A stretch of 64,000 nucleotides of DNA, taken from contig NZ_PREV01000026.1 of NCBI RefSeq assembly GCF_002959965.1, positions 1,030,501 through 1,094,500 on the forward strand, given 5' to 3'. Position 1 is the stretch's first letter, and the number at the start of each line of letters is the position of its first letter. Position numbers and translations under genes: made by a program. This DNA is from Microbulbifer pacificus. GTDB lineage: Bacteria > Pseudomonadota > Gammaproteobacteria > Pseudomonadales > Cellvibrionaceae. This document shows positions 1 through 9,930 of this stretch, piece by piece. The notes beneath the pieces were generated by a model. The model did no database searches, was not told where the DNA came from, and saw only the letters and a list, made by a program, of their open reading frames with translations.

Positions 1-1802
1 TCGGGATTGCCGTCCGGACCGGGGTTGCCGTTTTCATCGGTTTTGTCTTCACCGCTGACTTCCGGTTTGTCCGGGCCAGCCAGATCAATCACAACCGCGG
101 TAGACGGACTGCGGCCACTTTCGTTACCCGCCTTGTCACGCACCATGTAGTCGATATCAAAGCTGGCATCGCTCGACAGTTCCGCTGCGGGAACCGTGAT
201 ACGGGCCTCCTGGGCGTTCACATCCGCGGCCGTGACGGTGTACTCGATTTCAGTACCATTCCAGTCCAGAACAATGACGTCGCCTTCCGCCATGCCGTCG
301 TAGCCAGGGATACGCACCACGGTGCCGTCCGCTGCTTCGGCTTTGTTGATCACACCATCGTTGTCCATTTCGTCGACGATTGGGGCTGCGAGGTTTTCGT
401 TCACTGGTGTGGTTGAGTCATCGATACCACCACCAGGATTGCCCGGAGCTGCGGTATCAACCACGATGGTCCAGTCGTCGGAACGTGGGCTGGTGTTGCC
501 CGCCGGATCGACGAACTCAATGCTGAACGCATGATCGCCATCCGTCAGAGGCTGATCCGGAGTAAATGTCCACTCGCCATTTTCATCCACTACCACGCGC
601 CCAATTTCCTGGTCGTTGTCGTAGATGATGACGGTGTTGCCCGCTTCACCGGTACCAATCAGTTCCGGTTGCGTGTCGTCGGTGGATTCACCCTCCAGAA
701 CACTGCCTGTCTTGCTGCCCACATCGTCGTGAATGTCGGTCAAACCGTAGGTGTTGTCGGGCAGCGGGTCGGGATTGCCGTCCGGACCGGGGTTGCCGTT
801 TTCATCGGTTTTGTCTTCACCGCTGACTTCCGGTTTGTCCGGGGCAGTGGTGTCAACCACGATGGTCCAGTCGTCGGAACGCTCGCTGGTATTACCATCC
901 GGGTCAACAAATTCAAGGCTGAAGTCGTGCTCACCTTCGCTCAGCGGCTGGTCCGGCGTAAACGTCCACTCGCCATTTTCATCCACCACCACGCGGCCAA
1001 TTTCCTGGTCATTGTCGTAGATGATAACAGTATCACCCGGCTCACCAGTACCAATCAGCTCGGGTTGACTATCGTCAGTAGCCCGTCCATTTAGAATGCT
1101 ACCCTGAACATCCCCCACATCATCGAGAATATCAACAAGTCCGTGCGTACCTTCCGGGAGCGGATCCGGTTGACCATCCGGACCCAGGTTACCGCTTCCA
1201 TCAGTCTTGTCTTCACCGCTGACTTCCGGCTTAGCAGGAGGCAAAGTATCTCCCGGCGACTGTCCAGCATCGCCATCCTTGCCCTTGCTGCTAGAGCTGC
1301 CACCGCGCGACAATGCAGCCAGCGCACCAAGTGCACCGATCCCCAAGAGAGCTGGAATAAACAGCGCCCCGAAGTCATCATCACTGCCAACCAACCGGCA
1401 AGAGCTATCACTTGCGTCCAGCACCAGCTCGGAGGATTCACCATCCATCAAAAATGGGGCTTCATCACCCTCTTCGCCACTCGCCGCAGCGTATTCATAT
1501 AGATTACCGTCAGCCGTCATCCCAATGAGTTGACCACCAACTTTATAAAAGTCCTGGATAACTAAATGTGGCTTTACAGAAGAGTCACAACCAAAGGTAA
1601 CATGCAGATCATCGCCCACTCGCTTGACGATGATATTGTTTGGACCAAGCCCAGCATCACCCTCGGTCAAACGGTAATACGCCCCCTGCACCGCCTGAAT
1701 TTGCACCGGCGGCTTACCTGCAGAAACATTAATTTCATGCGTTTCAGACACAGAACCGTCTTTGACTACAACGATTCTGTTAGACAAACCTGAACTACTC
1801 AC
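1..1802 (-). CDS. Bap-type giant adhesin, copy 1 (partial, 3' end outside window)
   Basis: N-terminal 600 residues of a surface adhesin; the rest lies beyond base 1. The GTG start at 1802 follows an AGGT-type ribosome site. Seen: a BapA-prefix-like N-terminal domain, a Gly/Ala-rich hydrophobic stretch, then modules containing KPEVSGEDKTD and IVVDTTAP, and one module containing GNPGGGIDDSTTPVNEN. Bases about 629-1914 look identical to 8757-10042 of copy 2 (offset 8128). Before that point the pattern matches copy 2 only if one 396-bp module is missing here; small differences then appear (for example residues at bases 74-90 and 110). Family knowledge: such proteins are exported by type I secretion and build biofilm. 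Inferred: a recent tandem duplication or gene conversion. An assembly artefact of a repetitive gene cannot be excluded. Confidence 0.85.
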   Translation of the reverse strand, partial: MSSSGLSNRIVVVKDGSVSETHEINVSAGKPPVQIQAVQGAYYRLTEGDAGLGPNNIIVKRVGDDLHVTFGCDSSVKPHLVIQDFYKVGGQLIGMTADGNLYEYAAASGEEGDEAPFLMDGESSELVLDASDSSCRLVGSDDDFGALFIPALLGIGALGALAALSRGGSSSSKGKDGDAGQSPGDTLPPAKPEVSGEDKTDGSGNLGPDGQPDPLPEGTHGLVDILDDVGDVQGSILNGRATDDSQPELIGTGEPGDTVIIYDNDQEIGRVVVDENGEWTFTPDQPLSEGEHDFSLEFVDPDGNTSERSDDWTIVVDTTAPDKPEVSGEDKTDENGNPGPDGNPDPLPDNTYGLTDIHDDVGSKTGSVLEGESTDDTQPELIGTGEAGNTVIIYDNDQEIGRVVVDENGEWTFTPDQPLTDGDHAFSIEFVDPAGNTSPRSDDWTIVVDTAAPGNPGGGIDDSTTPVNENLAAPIVDEMDNDGVINKAEAADGTVVRIPGYDGMAEGDVIVLDWNGTEIEYTVTAADVNAQEARITVPAAELSSDASFDIDYMVRDKAGNESGRSPSTAVVIDLAGPDKPEVSGEDKTDENGNPGPDGNP

Positions 1803-1931
1803 AATGACCTAACCTCAATTACTTCACACAAAATTTTCTGATTTGCTTAGATCCGCCACCCACAACACATAGAGAGGGGAGGAAAACCTATAGCGCTGCC
1901 GCCAGTGTCTAATTTTTAGCCAGAAAACAAC

Positions 1932-1948
1932 ATAGGAAGATTCCCAAT
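1932..1948. promoter_or_regulatory. BvgA-like heptad site upstream of adhesin copy 1
   Basis: ATAGGAAGATTCCCAAT lies 130 bp upstream of the GTG start of adhesin copy 1, the same distance as the matching site of copy 2. It contains TAGGAA, the complement of the (T/A)TTC(C/T)TA heptad described for BvgA. It sits just outside the identical block, in a stretch where the two upstream regions differ at many positions yet keep this motif. Regulator assignment is inference. Confidence 0.4.
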
Positions 1949-2387
1949 ATGAAAAGCCCCGCCACCCGAGCAGCCCTATTGCAACCAAATTCAACATGCC
2001 AGCAACATCTGAACCAGACACAAGTGGCCACAACCACCATGCGCTACTGAGTGAAGCAGCTTGAACCTGAACGTGGTGGTGAGACGCCAGCCAGCAAGGC
2101 CCACACAAATACAAGAAGACAACTGTTGACCAACCGAGTAACCGAACGGGCTTAGTCGCCAGCTCACGCTGGCGCCACCTTGCCACCGCTGTCGACCTAT
2201 ATGCCCAGCGCATCACTGGGGAGCCACCTCAGAACAACCAGATACCGCACTCACGGTAAAAGCGATGGAAATGACATGGGAGAGCCGAATGGCGCCATGC
2301 CCCACTCAGACCAAGGTGACCTGCATGCAAGCAGCTTGTTCCGGCAGCGGCTGCGGCGCTATCGGATGACTCAGAGCACGAGTCGTC

Positions 2388-2600
2388 ATGGAATTGTGGG
2401 ACAATGTCCCAATGGAAAGGCTGTTCCGCAGCTTAAAAAGCGAATAGACACCACTCTCGACTAGGCCTCCATACGGAGTCAAGGCGGGCCATCAGTCATT
2501 ACTGATGGCCTACTACAACTGGGAATACCCCCATCATTACAACGATGGATTACCGCCTGGAAAGGCGGAAGAAAACCTTAACTTACCACCCGGAAAGAGT
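2388..2600 (+). pseudogene. IS3-family transposase OrfB, C-terminal remnant
   Basis: One frame reads MELWDNVPMERLFRSLKSE, a TAG stop at 2445, then (same frame) PPYGVKAG and MAYYNWEYPHHYNDGLPP. These are the hallmarks of the last third of an IS3-family OrfB (catalytic-E helix NxPMERFFRSLK, then YNxxRPHxxNxGLPP). No terminal repeats or upstream transposase sequence were found, so this is an old fragment inside the gap between the two adhesin genes. It is a different subtype from the IS3 copies further along the window. Confidence 0.75.
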
Positions 2601-2793
2601 CGATCATCACATATGCGACTACTCTTCGCAGGATCAGTGTTTTGCCCTCGGCTCCCCTGGATACGAGGATATGAAAACATCTACTAGAAAGCCCATCGCA
2701 GACTTTGCCTTAGCATTATTTAATTATTCCAAACAGGCGACTTCAGGAGATTTCTTAAAATAAGTATTTGTAAATTTGGGGTATCCGTATTCG

Positions 2794-2831
2794 AAAAAAA
2801 AGCCCACGGAACCGAAGCTCACGTGGGCTTT
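2794..2831 (-). terminator. Rho-independent terminator of adhesin copy 2
   Basis: A 10-bp perfect stem, AAAGCCCACG (2799-2808) with CGTGGGCTTT (2822-2831), is followed on the minus strand by a run of T (2794-2800). It lies 80 bp after the stop of the adhesin ending at 2911. Confidence 0.85.
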
Positions 2832-2910
2832 GTAGGCAACCTAAAATCTACCTTGACCCTTCCGCAATACCGCCCACACAGGCAAGCATGAAAGCGTCGA
2901 AGATGTGATT

Positions 2911-5900
2911 CTAGAAGTAGCTATTTAAAACAATCTCCTGTTGATCCTGTTGCGCAGTACCCTCCCCACCAGAGGGCGGATGAGAGCCCTTTTCTGAAGC
3001 AGAAGATATAACTGGATCATGGTTTTCAAGTACGACCTCAATGTCTTTCTGAATCAGCAGCGTTGCATCCTCTCCATCATGATGGAATATATTATAGGTA
3101 ATGCCATCTTTATCCAGCGTCTCCAAGGCTTGCTCCCAATTGCCAGTATCAGAGCCATCAACAAGAAGATCATTCAACACGACCTTATCACCAATCTCTC
3201 CGTGAATAGTTAGCTCAGCACTTCCGTCGTCATCCGAAGGCAGACCCATCGACAGCAAGTCACCCAGCGAGAGCTCCAGAGCATCACTGCCGCCCCCACT
3301 CAAATCCATCGGCTGCATCTGGGCATCATCACTCAGTTCCGCCTTGATCATCTCCAGATCGATTACATCCTCACGCTCGATCAGCCCAGACAGCGCCACA
3401 GGCTCCGCCGCAGACTGCGGGTTGGTTGCGTCCGAATCAACGAATAGGCTCGTTGTCGTGACTACCGAAGAGCTGGGAACCCAACTAAACGTATCTCTGA
3501 GCATAATCCAGCTCATATCATTTATACCACCACTAGCCACACCTTCGTCACCATTCTCGAAGCGGATGCTACTAAAACTTTCACCATTCGGAGCATCAAA
3601 AGTAAACACCCGGCTATTATCCTTTCCGTCCGCGCGTGGTGCCTGCGGTATTAGTTCCCGAGCCACCACCTGCCCATTCTCGTTCAAGAAAACTGCATAG
3701 GTGCTAGTACTGTCCAAAGCATAATATTCAAAGGAAACCCGCGTAGCAGGTCCCGACAGCGTAAAGATTGACACGCCCATCTGACCGCCTGCCCCTCGAT
3801 CACCGTCTCCATTCGCGTCCGTATCGTGCATCCACATTTCATCTATCGCGCCAATCGGCACATAAATATCACCAGAATACGTAACCTGACTGATGTCGCC
3901 ACTGCCGGGATTGCCCGGAGCTGCGGTATCAACCACGATGGTCCAGTCGTCGGAACGTGGGCTGCTGTTACCCGCAGGGTCAACAAATTCAATGCTGAAT
4001 TTGTGCTGGCCATCCGCCAGTGCCTGAGGTGGTGTGAAGCTCCACTTGCCATCCTGCCCCACCACTGCTTCACCCAGTTTTTGGCCGTCGTCGTAGATGA
4101 TGACGGTGTTGCCCGCTTCACCGGTACCAATCAGTTCCGGTTGCGTGTCGTCGGTGGATTCACCGTCCAGAACACTGCCTGTCTTGCTGCCCACATCGTC
4201 GTGAATGTCGGTCAGACCATAGGTGTTGCCAGGCAGCGGGTCGGGATTGCCGTCCGGACCGGGGTTGCCGTTTTCATCGGTTTTGTCTTCACCGCTGACT
4301 TCCGGTTTGTCCGGGCCTGTCAGGTCAATCACAACCGCGGTAGACAGACTGCGGCCACTTTCGTTACCCGCCTTGTCACGCACCATGTAGTCGATATCAA
4401 AGCTGGCATCGCTCGACAGTTCCGCTGCGGGAACCGTGATACGGGCCTCCTGGACGTTCACATCCGCGGCCGTGACGGTGTACTCGATTTCAGTACCATT
4501 CCAGTCCAGAACAATGACGTCGCCTTCCGCCATGCCGTCGTAGCCAGGGATACGCACCACGGTGCCGTCCGCGGCTTCGGCTTTGTTGATCACACCATCG
4601 TTGTCCATTTCGTCGACGATTGGGGCTGCGAGGTTTTCGTTCACTGGTGTGGTTGAGTCATCGATACCACCACCAGGATTGCCCGGAGCTGCGGTATCAA
4701 CCACGATGGTCCAGTCATCGGAACGTGGACTGCGGTTACCCGCAGGGTCAACAAATTCAATGCTGAATTTGTGCTCGCCATCCGCCAGTGCCTGAGGTGG
4801 TGTGAAGCTCCACTTGCCATCCTGTCCCACCACTGCTTCACCCAGTTTTTGGCCGTCGTCGTAGATGATGACGGTGTTGCCCGCTTCACCGGTACCAATC
4901 AGTTCCGGTTGCGTGTCGTCGGTGGATTCGCCGTCCAGAACACTGCCTGTCTTGCTACCCACATCGTCGTGAATGTCGGTCAGACCATAGGTGTTGCCAG
5001 GCAGCGGGTCGGGATTGCCGTCCGGACCGGGGTTGCCGTTTTCATCGGTTTTGTCTTCACCGCTGACTTCCGGTTTGTCCGGGGCAGTGGTGTCAACCAC
5101 GATGGTCCAGTCGTCGGAACGTGGACTGCTGTTACCCGCAGGGTCAACAAATTCAATGCTGAATTTGTGCTCGCCATCCGCCAGTGCCTGAGGTGGTGTG
5201 AAGCTCCACTTGCCATCCTGCCCCACCACGGCTTCACCCAGTTTTTGGCCGTCGTCGTAGATGATGACGGTGTTGCCCGCTTCACCGGTACCAATCAGTT
5301 CCGGTTGCGTGTCGTCGGTGGATTCACCGTCCAGAACACTGCCTGTCTTGCTGCCCACATCGTCGTGAATGTCGGTCAGACCATAGGTGTTGCCAGGCAG
5401 CGGGTCGGGATTGCCGTCCGGACCGGGGTTGCCGTTTTCATCGGTTTTGTCTTCACCGCTGACTTCCGGTTTGTCCGGGCCTGTCAGGTCAATCACAACC
5501 GCGGTAGACAGACTGCGGCCACTTTCGTTACCCGCCTTGTCACGCACCATGTAGTCGATATCAAAGCTGGCATCGCTCGACAGTTCCGCTGCGGGAACCG
5601 TGATACGGGCCTCCTGGACGTTCACATCCGCGGCCGTGACGGTGTACTCGATTTCAGTACCATTCCAGTCCAGAACAATGACGTCGCCTTCCGCCATGCC
5701 GTCGTAGCCAGGGATACGCACCACGGTGCCGTCCGCGGCTTCGGCTTTGTTGATCACACCATCGTTGTCCATTTCGTCGACGATTGGGGCTGCGAGGTTT
5801 TCGTTCACTGGTGTGGTTGAGTCATCGATACCACCACCAGGATTGCCCGGAGCTGCGGTATCAACCACGATGGTCCAGTCATCGGAACGTGGACTGCGGT

Positions 5901-8900
5901 TACCCGCAGGGTCAACAAATTCAATGCTGAATTTGTGCTCGCCATCCGCCAGTGCCTGAGGTGGTGTGAAGCTCCACTTGCCATCCTGTCCCACCACTGC
6001 TTCACCCAGTTTTTGGCCGTCGTCGTAGATGATGACGGTGTTGCCCGCTTCACCGGTACCAATCAGTTCCGGTTGCGTGTCGTCGGTGGATTCGCCGTCC
6101 AGAACACTGCCTGTCTTGCTACCCACATCGTCGTGAATGTCGGTCAGACCATAGGTGTTGCCAGGCAGCGGGTCGGGATTGCCGTCCGGACCGGGGTTGC
6201 CGTTTTCATCGGTTTTGTCTTCACCGCTGACTTCCGGTTTGTCCGGGGCAGTGGTGTCAACCACGATGGTCCAGTCGTCGGAACGTGGACTGCTGTTACC
6301 CGCAGGGTCAACAAATTCAATGCTGAATTTGTGCTCGCCATCCGCCAGTGCCTGAGGTGGTGTGAAGCTCCACTTGCCATCCTGCCCCACCACGGCTTCA
6401 CCCAGTTTTTGGCCGTCGTCGTAGATGATGACGGTGTTGCCCGCTTCACCGGTACCAATCAGTTCCGGTTGCGTGTCGTCGGTGGATTCACCGTCCAGAA
6501 CACTGCCTGTCTTGCTGCCCACATCGTCGTGAATGTCGGTCAGACCATAGGTGTTGCCAGGCAGCGGGTCGGGATTGCCGTCCGGACCGGGGTTGCCGTT
6601 TTCATCGGTTTTGTCTTCACCGCTGACTTCCGGTTTGTCCGGGCCTGTCAGGTCAATCACAACCGCGGTAGACAGACTGCGGCCACTTTCGTTACCCGCC
6701 TTGTCACGCACCATGTAGTCGATATCAAAGCTGGCATCGCTCGACAGTTCCGCTGCGGGAACCGTGATACGGGCCTCCTGGACGTTCACATCCGCGGCCG
6801 TGACGGTGTACTCGATTTCAGTACCATTCCAGTCCAGAACAATGACGTCGCCTTCCGCCATGCCGTCGTAGCCAGGGATACGCACCACGGTGCCGTCCGC
6901 GGCTTCGGCTTTGTTGATCACACCATCGTTGTCCATTTCGTCGACGATTGGGGCTGCGAGGTTTTCGTTCACTGGTGTGGTTGAGTCATCGATACCACCA
7001 CCAGGATTGCCCGGAGCTGCGGTATCAACCACGATGGTCCAGTCATCGGAACGTGGACTGCGGTTACCCGCAGGGTCAACAAATTCAATGCTGAATTTGT
7101 GCTCGCCATCCGCCAGTGCCTGAGGTGGTGTGAAGCTCCACTTGCCATCCTGTCCCACCACTGCTTCACCCAGTTTTTGGCCGTCGTCGTAGATGATGAC
7201 GGTGTTGCCCGCTTCACCGGTACCAATCAGTTCCGGTTGCGTGTCGTCGGTGGATTCGCCGTCCAGAACACTGCCTGTCTTGCTACCCACATCGTCGTGA
7301 ATGTCGGTCAGACCATAGGTGTTGCCAGGCAGCGGGTCGGGATTGCCGTCCGGACCGGGGTTGCCGTTTTCATCGGTTTTGTCTTCACCGCTGACTTCCG
7401 GTTTGTCCGGGGCAGTGGTGTCAACCACGATGGTCCAGTCGTCGGAACGTGGACTGCTGTTACCCGCAGGGTCAACAAATTCAATGCTGAATTTGTGCTC
7501 GCCATCCGCCAGTGCCTGAGGTGGTGTGAAGCTCCACTTGCCATCCTGCCCCACCACGGCTTCACCCAGTTTTTGGCCGTTGTCGTAGATGATGACGGTG
7601 TTGCCCGCTTCACCGGTACCAATCAGTTCCGGTTGTGTGTCGTCGGTGGATTCGCCGTCCAGAACACTGCCTGTCTTGCTGCCCACATCGTCGTGAATGT
7701 CGGTCAGACCATAGGTGTTGCCAGGCAGCGGGTCGGGATTGCCGTCCGGACCGGGGTTGCCGTTTTCATCGGTTTTGTCTTCACCGCTGACTTCCGGTTT
7801 GTCCGGGCCTGTCAGGTCAATCACAACCGCGGTAGACAGACTGCGGCCACTTTCGTTACCCGCCTTGTCACGCACCATGTAGTCGATATCAAAGCTGGCA
7901 TCGCTCGACAGTTCCGCTGCGGGAACCGTGATACGGGCCTCCTGGACGTTCACATCCGCGGCCGTGACGGTGTACTCGATTTCAGTACCATTCCAGTCCA
8001 GAACAATGACGTCGCCTTCCGCCATGCCGTCGTAGCCAGGGATACGCACCACGGTGCCGTCCGCGGCTTCGGCTTTGTTGATCACACCATCGTTGTCCAT
8101 TTCGTCGACGATTGGGGCTGCGAGGTTTTCGTTCACTGGTGTGGTTGAGTCATCGATACCACCACCAGGATTGCCCGGAGCTGCGGTATCAACCACGATG
8201 GTCCAGTCGTCGGAACGTGGGCTGGTGTTGCCCGCCGGATCGACGAACTCAATGCTGAACGCATGATCGCCATCCGTCAGAGGCTGATCCGGAGTAAATG
8301 TCCACTCGCCATTTTCATCCACTACCACGCGCCCAATTTCCTGGTCGTTGTCGTAGATGATGACGGTGTTGCCCGCTTCACCGGTACCAATCAGTTCCGG
8401 CTGCGCGTCGTCAGTGGGCTCGCCATCCAGAACACTGCCTGTCTTGCTGCCCACATCGTCGCGAATGTCGGTCAAACCGTAGGTGTTGTCGGGCAGCGGG
8501 TCAGGATTACCGTCCGGACCGGGGTTGCCGTTTTCATCGGTTTTGTCTTCACCGCTGACTTCCGGTTTGTCCGGGGCAGTGGTGTCAACCACGATGGTCC
8601 AGTCGTCGGAACGCTCGCTGGTATTACCATCCGGGTCAACAAATTCAAGGCTGAAGTCGTGCTCACCTTCGCTTAGCGGCTGGTCTGGAGTAAACGTCCA
8701 CTCGCCATTTTCATCCACCACCACGCGGCCAATTTCCTGGTCATTGTCATAGATAATGACGGTGTTGCCCGCTTCACCGGTACCAATCAGTTCCGGTTGC
8801 GTGTCGTCGGTGGATTCACCCTCCAGAACACTGCCTGTCTTGCTGCCCACATCGTCGTGAATGTCGGTCAAACCGTAGGTGTTGTCGGGCAGCGGGTCGG

Positions 8901-9930
8901 GATTGCCGTCCGGACCGGGGTTGCCGTTTTCATCGGTTTTGTCTTCACCGCTGACTTCCGGTTTGTCCGGGGCAGTGGTGTCAACCACGATGGTCCAGTC
9001 GTCGGAACGCTCGCTGGTATTACCATCCGGGTCAACAAATTCAAGGCTGAAGTCGTGCTCACCTTCGCTCAGCGGCTGGTCCGGCGTAAACGTCCACTCG
9101 CCATTTTCATCCACCACCACGCGGCCAATTTCCTGGTCATTGTCGTAGATGATAACAGTATCACCCGGCTCACCAGTACCAATCAGCTCGGGTTGACTAT
9201 CGTCAGTAGCCCGTCCATTTAGAATGCTACCCTGAACATCCCCCACATCATCGAGAATATCAACAAGTCCGTGCGTACCTTCCGGGAGCGGATCCGGTTG
9301 ACCATCCGGACCCAGGTTACCGCTTCCATCAGTCTTGTCTTCACCGCTGACTTCCGGCTTAGCAGGAGGCAAAGTATCTCCCGGCGACTGTCCAGCATCG
9401 CCATCCTTGCCCTTGCTGCTAGAGCTGCCACCGCGCGACAATGCAGCCAGCGCACCAAGTGCACCGATCCCCAAGAGAGCTGGAATAAACAGCGCCCCGA
9501 AGTCATCATCACTGCCAACCAACCGGCAAGAGCTATCACTTGCGTCCAGCACCAGCTCGGAGGATTCACCATCCATCAAAAATGGGGCTTCATCACCCTC
9601 TTCGCCACTCGCCGCAGCGTATTCATATAGATTACCGTCAGCCGTCATCCCAATGAGTTGACCACCAACTTTATAAAAGTCCTGGATAACTAAATGTGGC
9701 TTTACAGAAGAGTCACAACCAAAGGTAACATGCAGATCATCGCCCACTCGCTTGACGATGATATTGTTTGGACCAAGCCCAGCATCACCCTCGGTCAAAC
9801 GGTAATACGCCCCCTGCACCGCCTGAATTTGCACCGGCGGCTTACCTGCAGAAACATTAATTTCATGCGTTTCAGACACAGAACCGTCTTTGACTACAAC
9901 GATTCTGTTAGACAAACCTGAACTACTCAC
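2911..9930 (-). CDS. Bap-type giant repeat adhesin, copy 2 (2339 aa)
   Basis: Predicted cell-surface biofilm adhesin. Residues about 1-140 form a BapA-prefix-like domain. A hydrophobic Gly/Ala segment (GALFIPALLGIGALGALAAL) follows, then ten Ig-like modules of about 132 residues, each carrying TDDTQPELIGTGEAGNTV and SPRSDDWTIVVDT. Four 124-residue modules of a second type (DSTTPVNENLAAP to STAVVIDLTGP) are interleaved. The unit 124+132+132 recurs with an exact 1164-bp period. The last 310 residues are unique and end in a domain with LTIHGEIGDKVVLNDLL and DATLLIQKDIEVV, typical of the C-terminus of type I secreted adhesins. The start is GTG with upstream TTAGGT. No LapBCE-type transporter is in the window. 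Acidic composition fits calcium-stabilised Ig modules. Repeat number may be under- or over-counted by assembly. Confidence 0.9.
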   Translation of the reverse strand: MSSSGLSNRIVVVKDGSVSETHEINVSAGKPPVQIQAVQGAYYRLTEGDAGLGPNNIIVKRVGDDLHVTFGCDSSVKPHLVIQDFYKVGGQLIGMTADGNLYEYAAASGEEGDEAPFLMDGESSELVLDASDSSCRLVGSDDDFGALFIPALLGIGALGALAALSRGGSSSSKGKDGDAGQSPGDTLPPAKPEVSGEDKTDGSGNLGPDGQPDPLPEGTHGLVDILDDVGDVQGSILNGRATDDSQPELIGTGEPGDTVIIYDNDQEIGRVVVDENGEWTFTPDQPLSEGEHDFSLEFVDPDGNTSERSDDWTIVVDTTAPDKPEVSGEDKTDENGNPGPDGNPDPLPDNTYGLTDIHDDVGSKTGSVLEGESTDDTQPELIGTGEAGNTVIIYDNDQEIGRVVVDENGEWTFTPDQPLSEGEHDFSLEFVDPDGNTSERSDDWTIVVDTTAPDKPEVSGEDKTDENGNPGPDGNPDPLPDNTYGLTDIRDDVGSKTGSVLDGEPTDDAQPELIGTGEAGNTVIIYDNDQEIGRVVVDENGEWTFTPDQPLTDGDHAFSIEFVDPAGNTSPRSDDWTIVVDTAAPGNPGGGIDDSTTPVNENLAAPIVDEMDNDGVINKAEAADGTVVRIPGYDGMAEGDVIVLDWNGTEIEYTVTAADVNVQEARITVPAAELSSDASFDIDYMVRDKAGNESGRSLSTAVVIDLTGPDKPEVSGEDKTDENGNPGPDGNPDPLPGNTYGLTDIHDDVGSKTGSVLDGESTDDTQPELIGTGEAGNTVIIYDNGQKLGEAVVGQDGKWSFTPPQALADGEHKFSIEFVDPAGNSSPRSDDWTIVVDTTAPDKPEVSGEDKTDENGNPGPDGNPDPLPGNTYGLTDIHDDVGSKTGSVLDGESTDDTQPELIGTGEAGNTVIIYDDGQKLGEAVVGQDGKWSFTPPQALADGEHKFSIEFVDPAGNRSPRSDDWTIVVDTAAPGNPGGGIDDSTTPVNENLAAPIVDEMDNDGVINKAEAADGTVVRIPGYDGMAEGDVIVLDWNGTEIEYTVTAADVNVQEARITVPAAELSSDASFDIDYMVRDKAGNESGRSLSTAVVIDLTGPDKPEVSGEDKTDENGNPGPDGNPDPLPGNTYGLTDIHDDVGSKTGSVLDGESTDDTQPELIGTGEAGNTVIIYDDGQKLGEAVVGQDGKWSFTPPQALADGEHKFSIEFVDPAGNSSPRSDDWTIVVDTTAPDKPEVSGEDKTDENGNPGPDGNPDPLPGNTYGLTDIHDDVGSKTGSVLDGESTDDTQPELIGTGEAGNTVIIYDDGQKLGEAVVGQDGKWSFTPPQALADGEHKFSIEFVDPAGNRSPRSDDWTIVVDTAAPGNPGGGIDDSTTPVNENLAAPIVDEMDNDGVINKAEAADGTVVRIPGYDGMAEGDVIVLDWNGTEIEYTVTAADVNVQEARITVPAAELSSDASFDIDYMVRDKAGNESGRSLSTAVVIDLTGPDKPEVSGEDKTDENGNPGPDGNPDPLPGNTYGLTDIHDDVGSKTGSVLDGESTDDTQPELIGTGEAGNTVIIYDDGQKLGEAVVGQDGKWSFTPPQALADGEHKFSIEFVDPAGNSSPRSDDWTIVVDTTAPDKPEVSGEDKTDENGNPGPDGNPDPLPGNTYGLTDIHDDVGSKTGSVLDGESTDDTQPELIGTGEAGNTVIIYDDGQKLGEAVVGQDGKWSFTPPQALADGEHKFSIEFVDPAGNRSPRSDDWTIVVDTAAPGNPGGGIDDSTTPVNENLAAPIVDEMDNDGVINKAEAADGTVVRIPGYDGMAEGDVIVLDWNGTEIEYTVTAADVNVQEARITVPAAELSSDASFDIDYMVRDKAGNESGRSLSTAVVIDLTGPDKPEVSGEDKTDENGNPGPDGNPDPLPGNTYGLTDIHDDVGSKTGSVLDGESTDDTQPELIGTGEAGNTVIIYDDGQKLGEAVVGQDGKWSFTPPQALADGQHKFSIEFVDPAGNSSPRSDDWTIVVDTAAPGNPGSGDISQVTYSGDIYVPIGAIDEMWMHDTDANGDGDRGAGGQMGVSIFTLSGPATRVSFEYYALDSTSTYAVFLNENGQVVARELIPQAPRADGKDNSRVFTFDAPNGESFSSIRFENGDEGVASGGINDMSWIMLRDTFSWVPSSSVVTTTSLFVDSDATNPQSAAEPVALSGLIEREDVIDLEMIKAELSDDAQMQPMDLSGGGSDALELSLGDLLSMGLPSDDDGSAELTIHGEIGDKVVLNDLLVDGSDTGNWEQALETLDKDGITYNIFHHDGEDATLLIQKDIEVVLENHDPVISSASEKGSHPPSGGEGTAQQDQQEIVLNSYF
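4331..8212 (-). repeat. Higher-order tandem repeat inside the adhesin (1164-bp period)
   Basis: Blocks beginning at equivalent points near 4562, 5726, 6890 and 8054 are spaced exactly 1164 bp (388 codons) apart and are nearly identical. Each block holds one 124-aa and two 132-aa modules. The near-absence of substitutions, including synonymous ones, points to recent expansion or continuing homogenisation. Confidence 0.9.

Noticed and set aside
1824..2216. A 130-codon minus-strand frame upstream of adhesin copy 1 and a similar 64-codon frame upstream of copy 2
   Set aside because: Similarity reflects the duplicated adhesin upstream region; both overlap the presumed promoter and lack ribosome sites. 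A leader peptide cannot be fully excluded.
322..9222. Long plus-strand frames (up to 349 codons) opposite the adhesin repeats
   Set aside because: They repeat with the adhesin period, lack ribosome sites and exist because the GC-rich repeats have few stops on the other strand.
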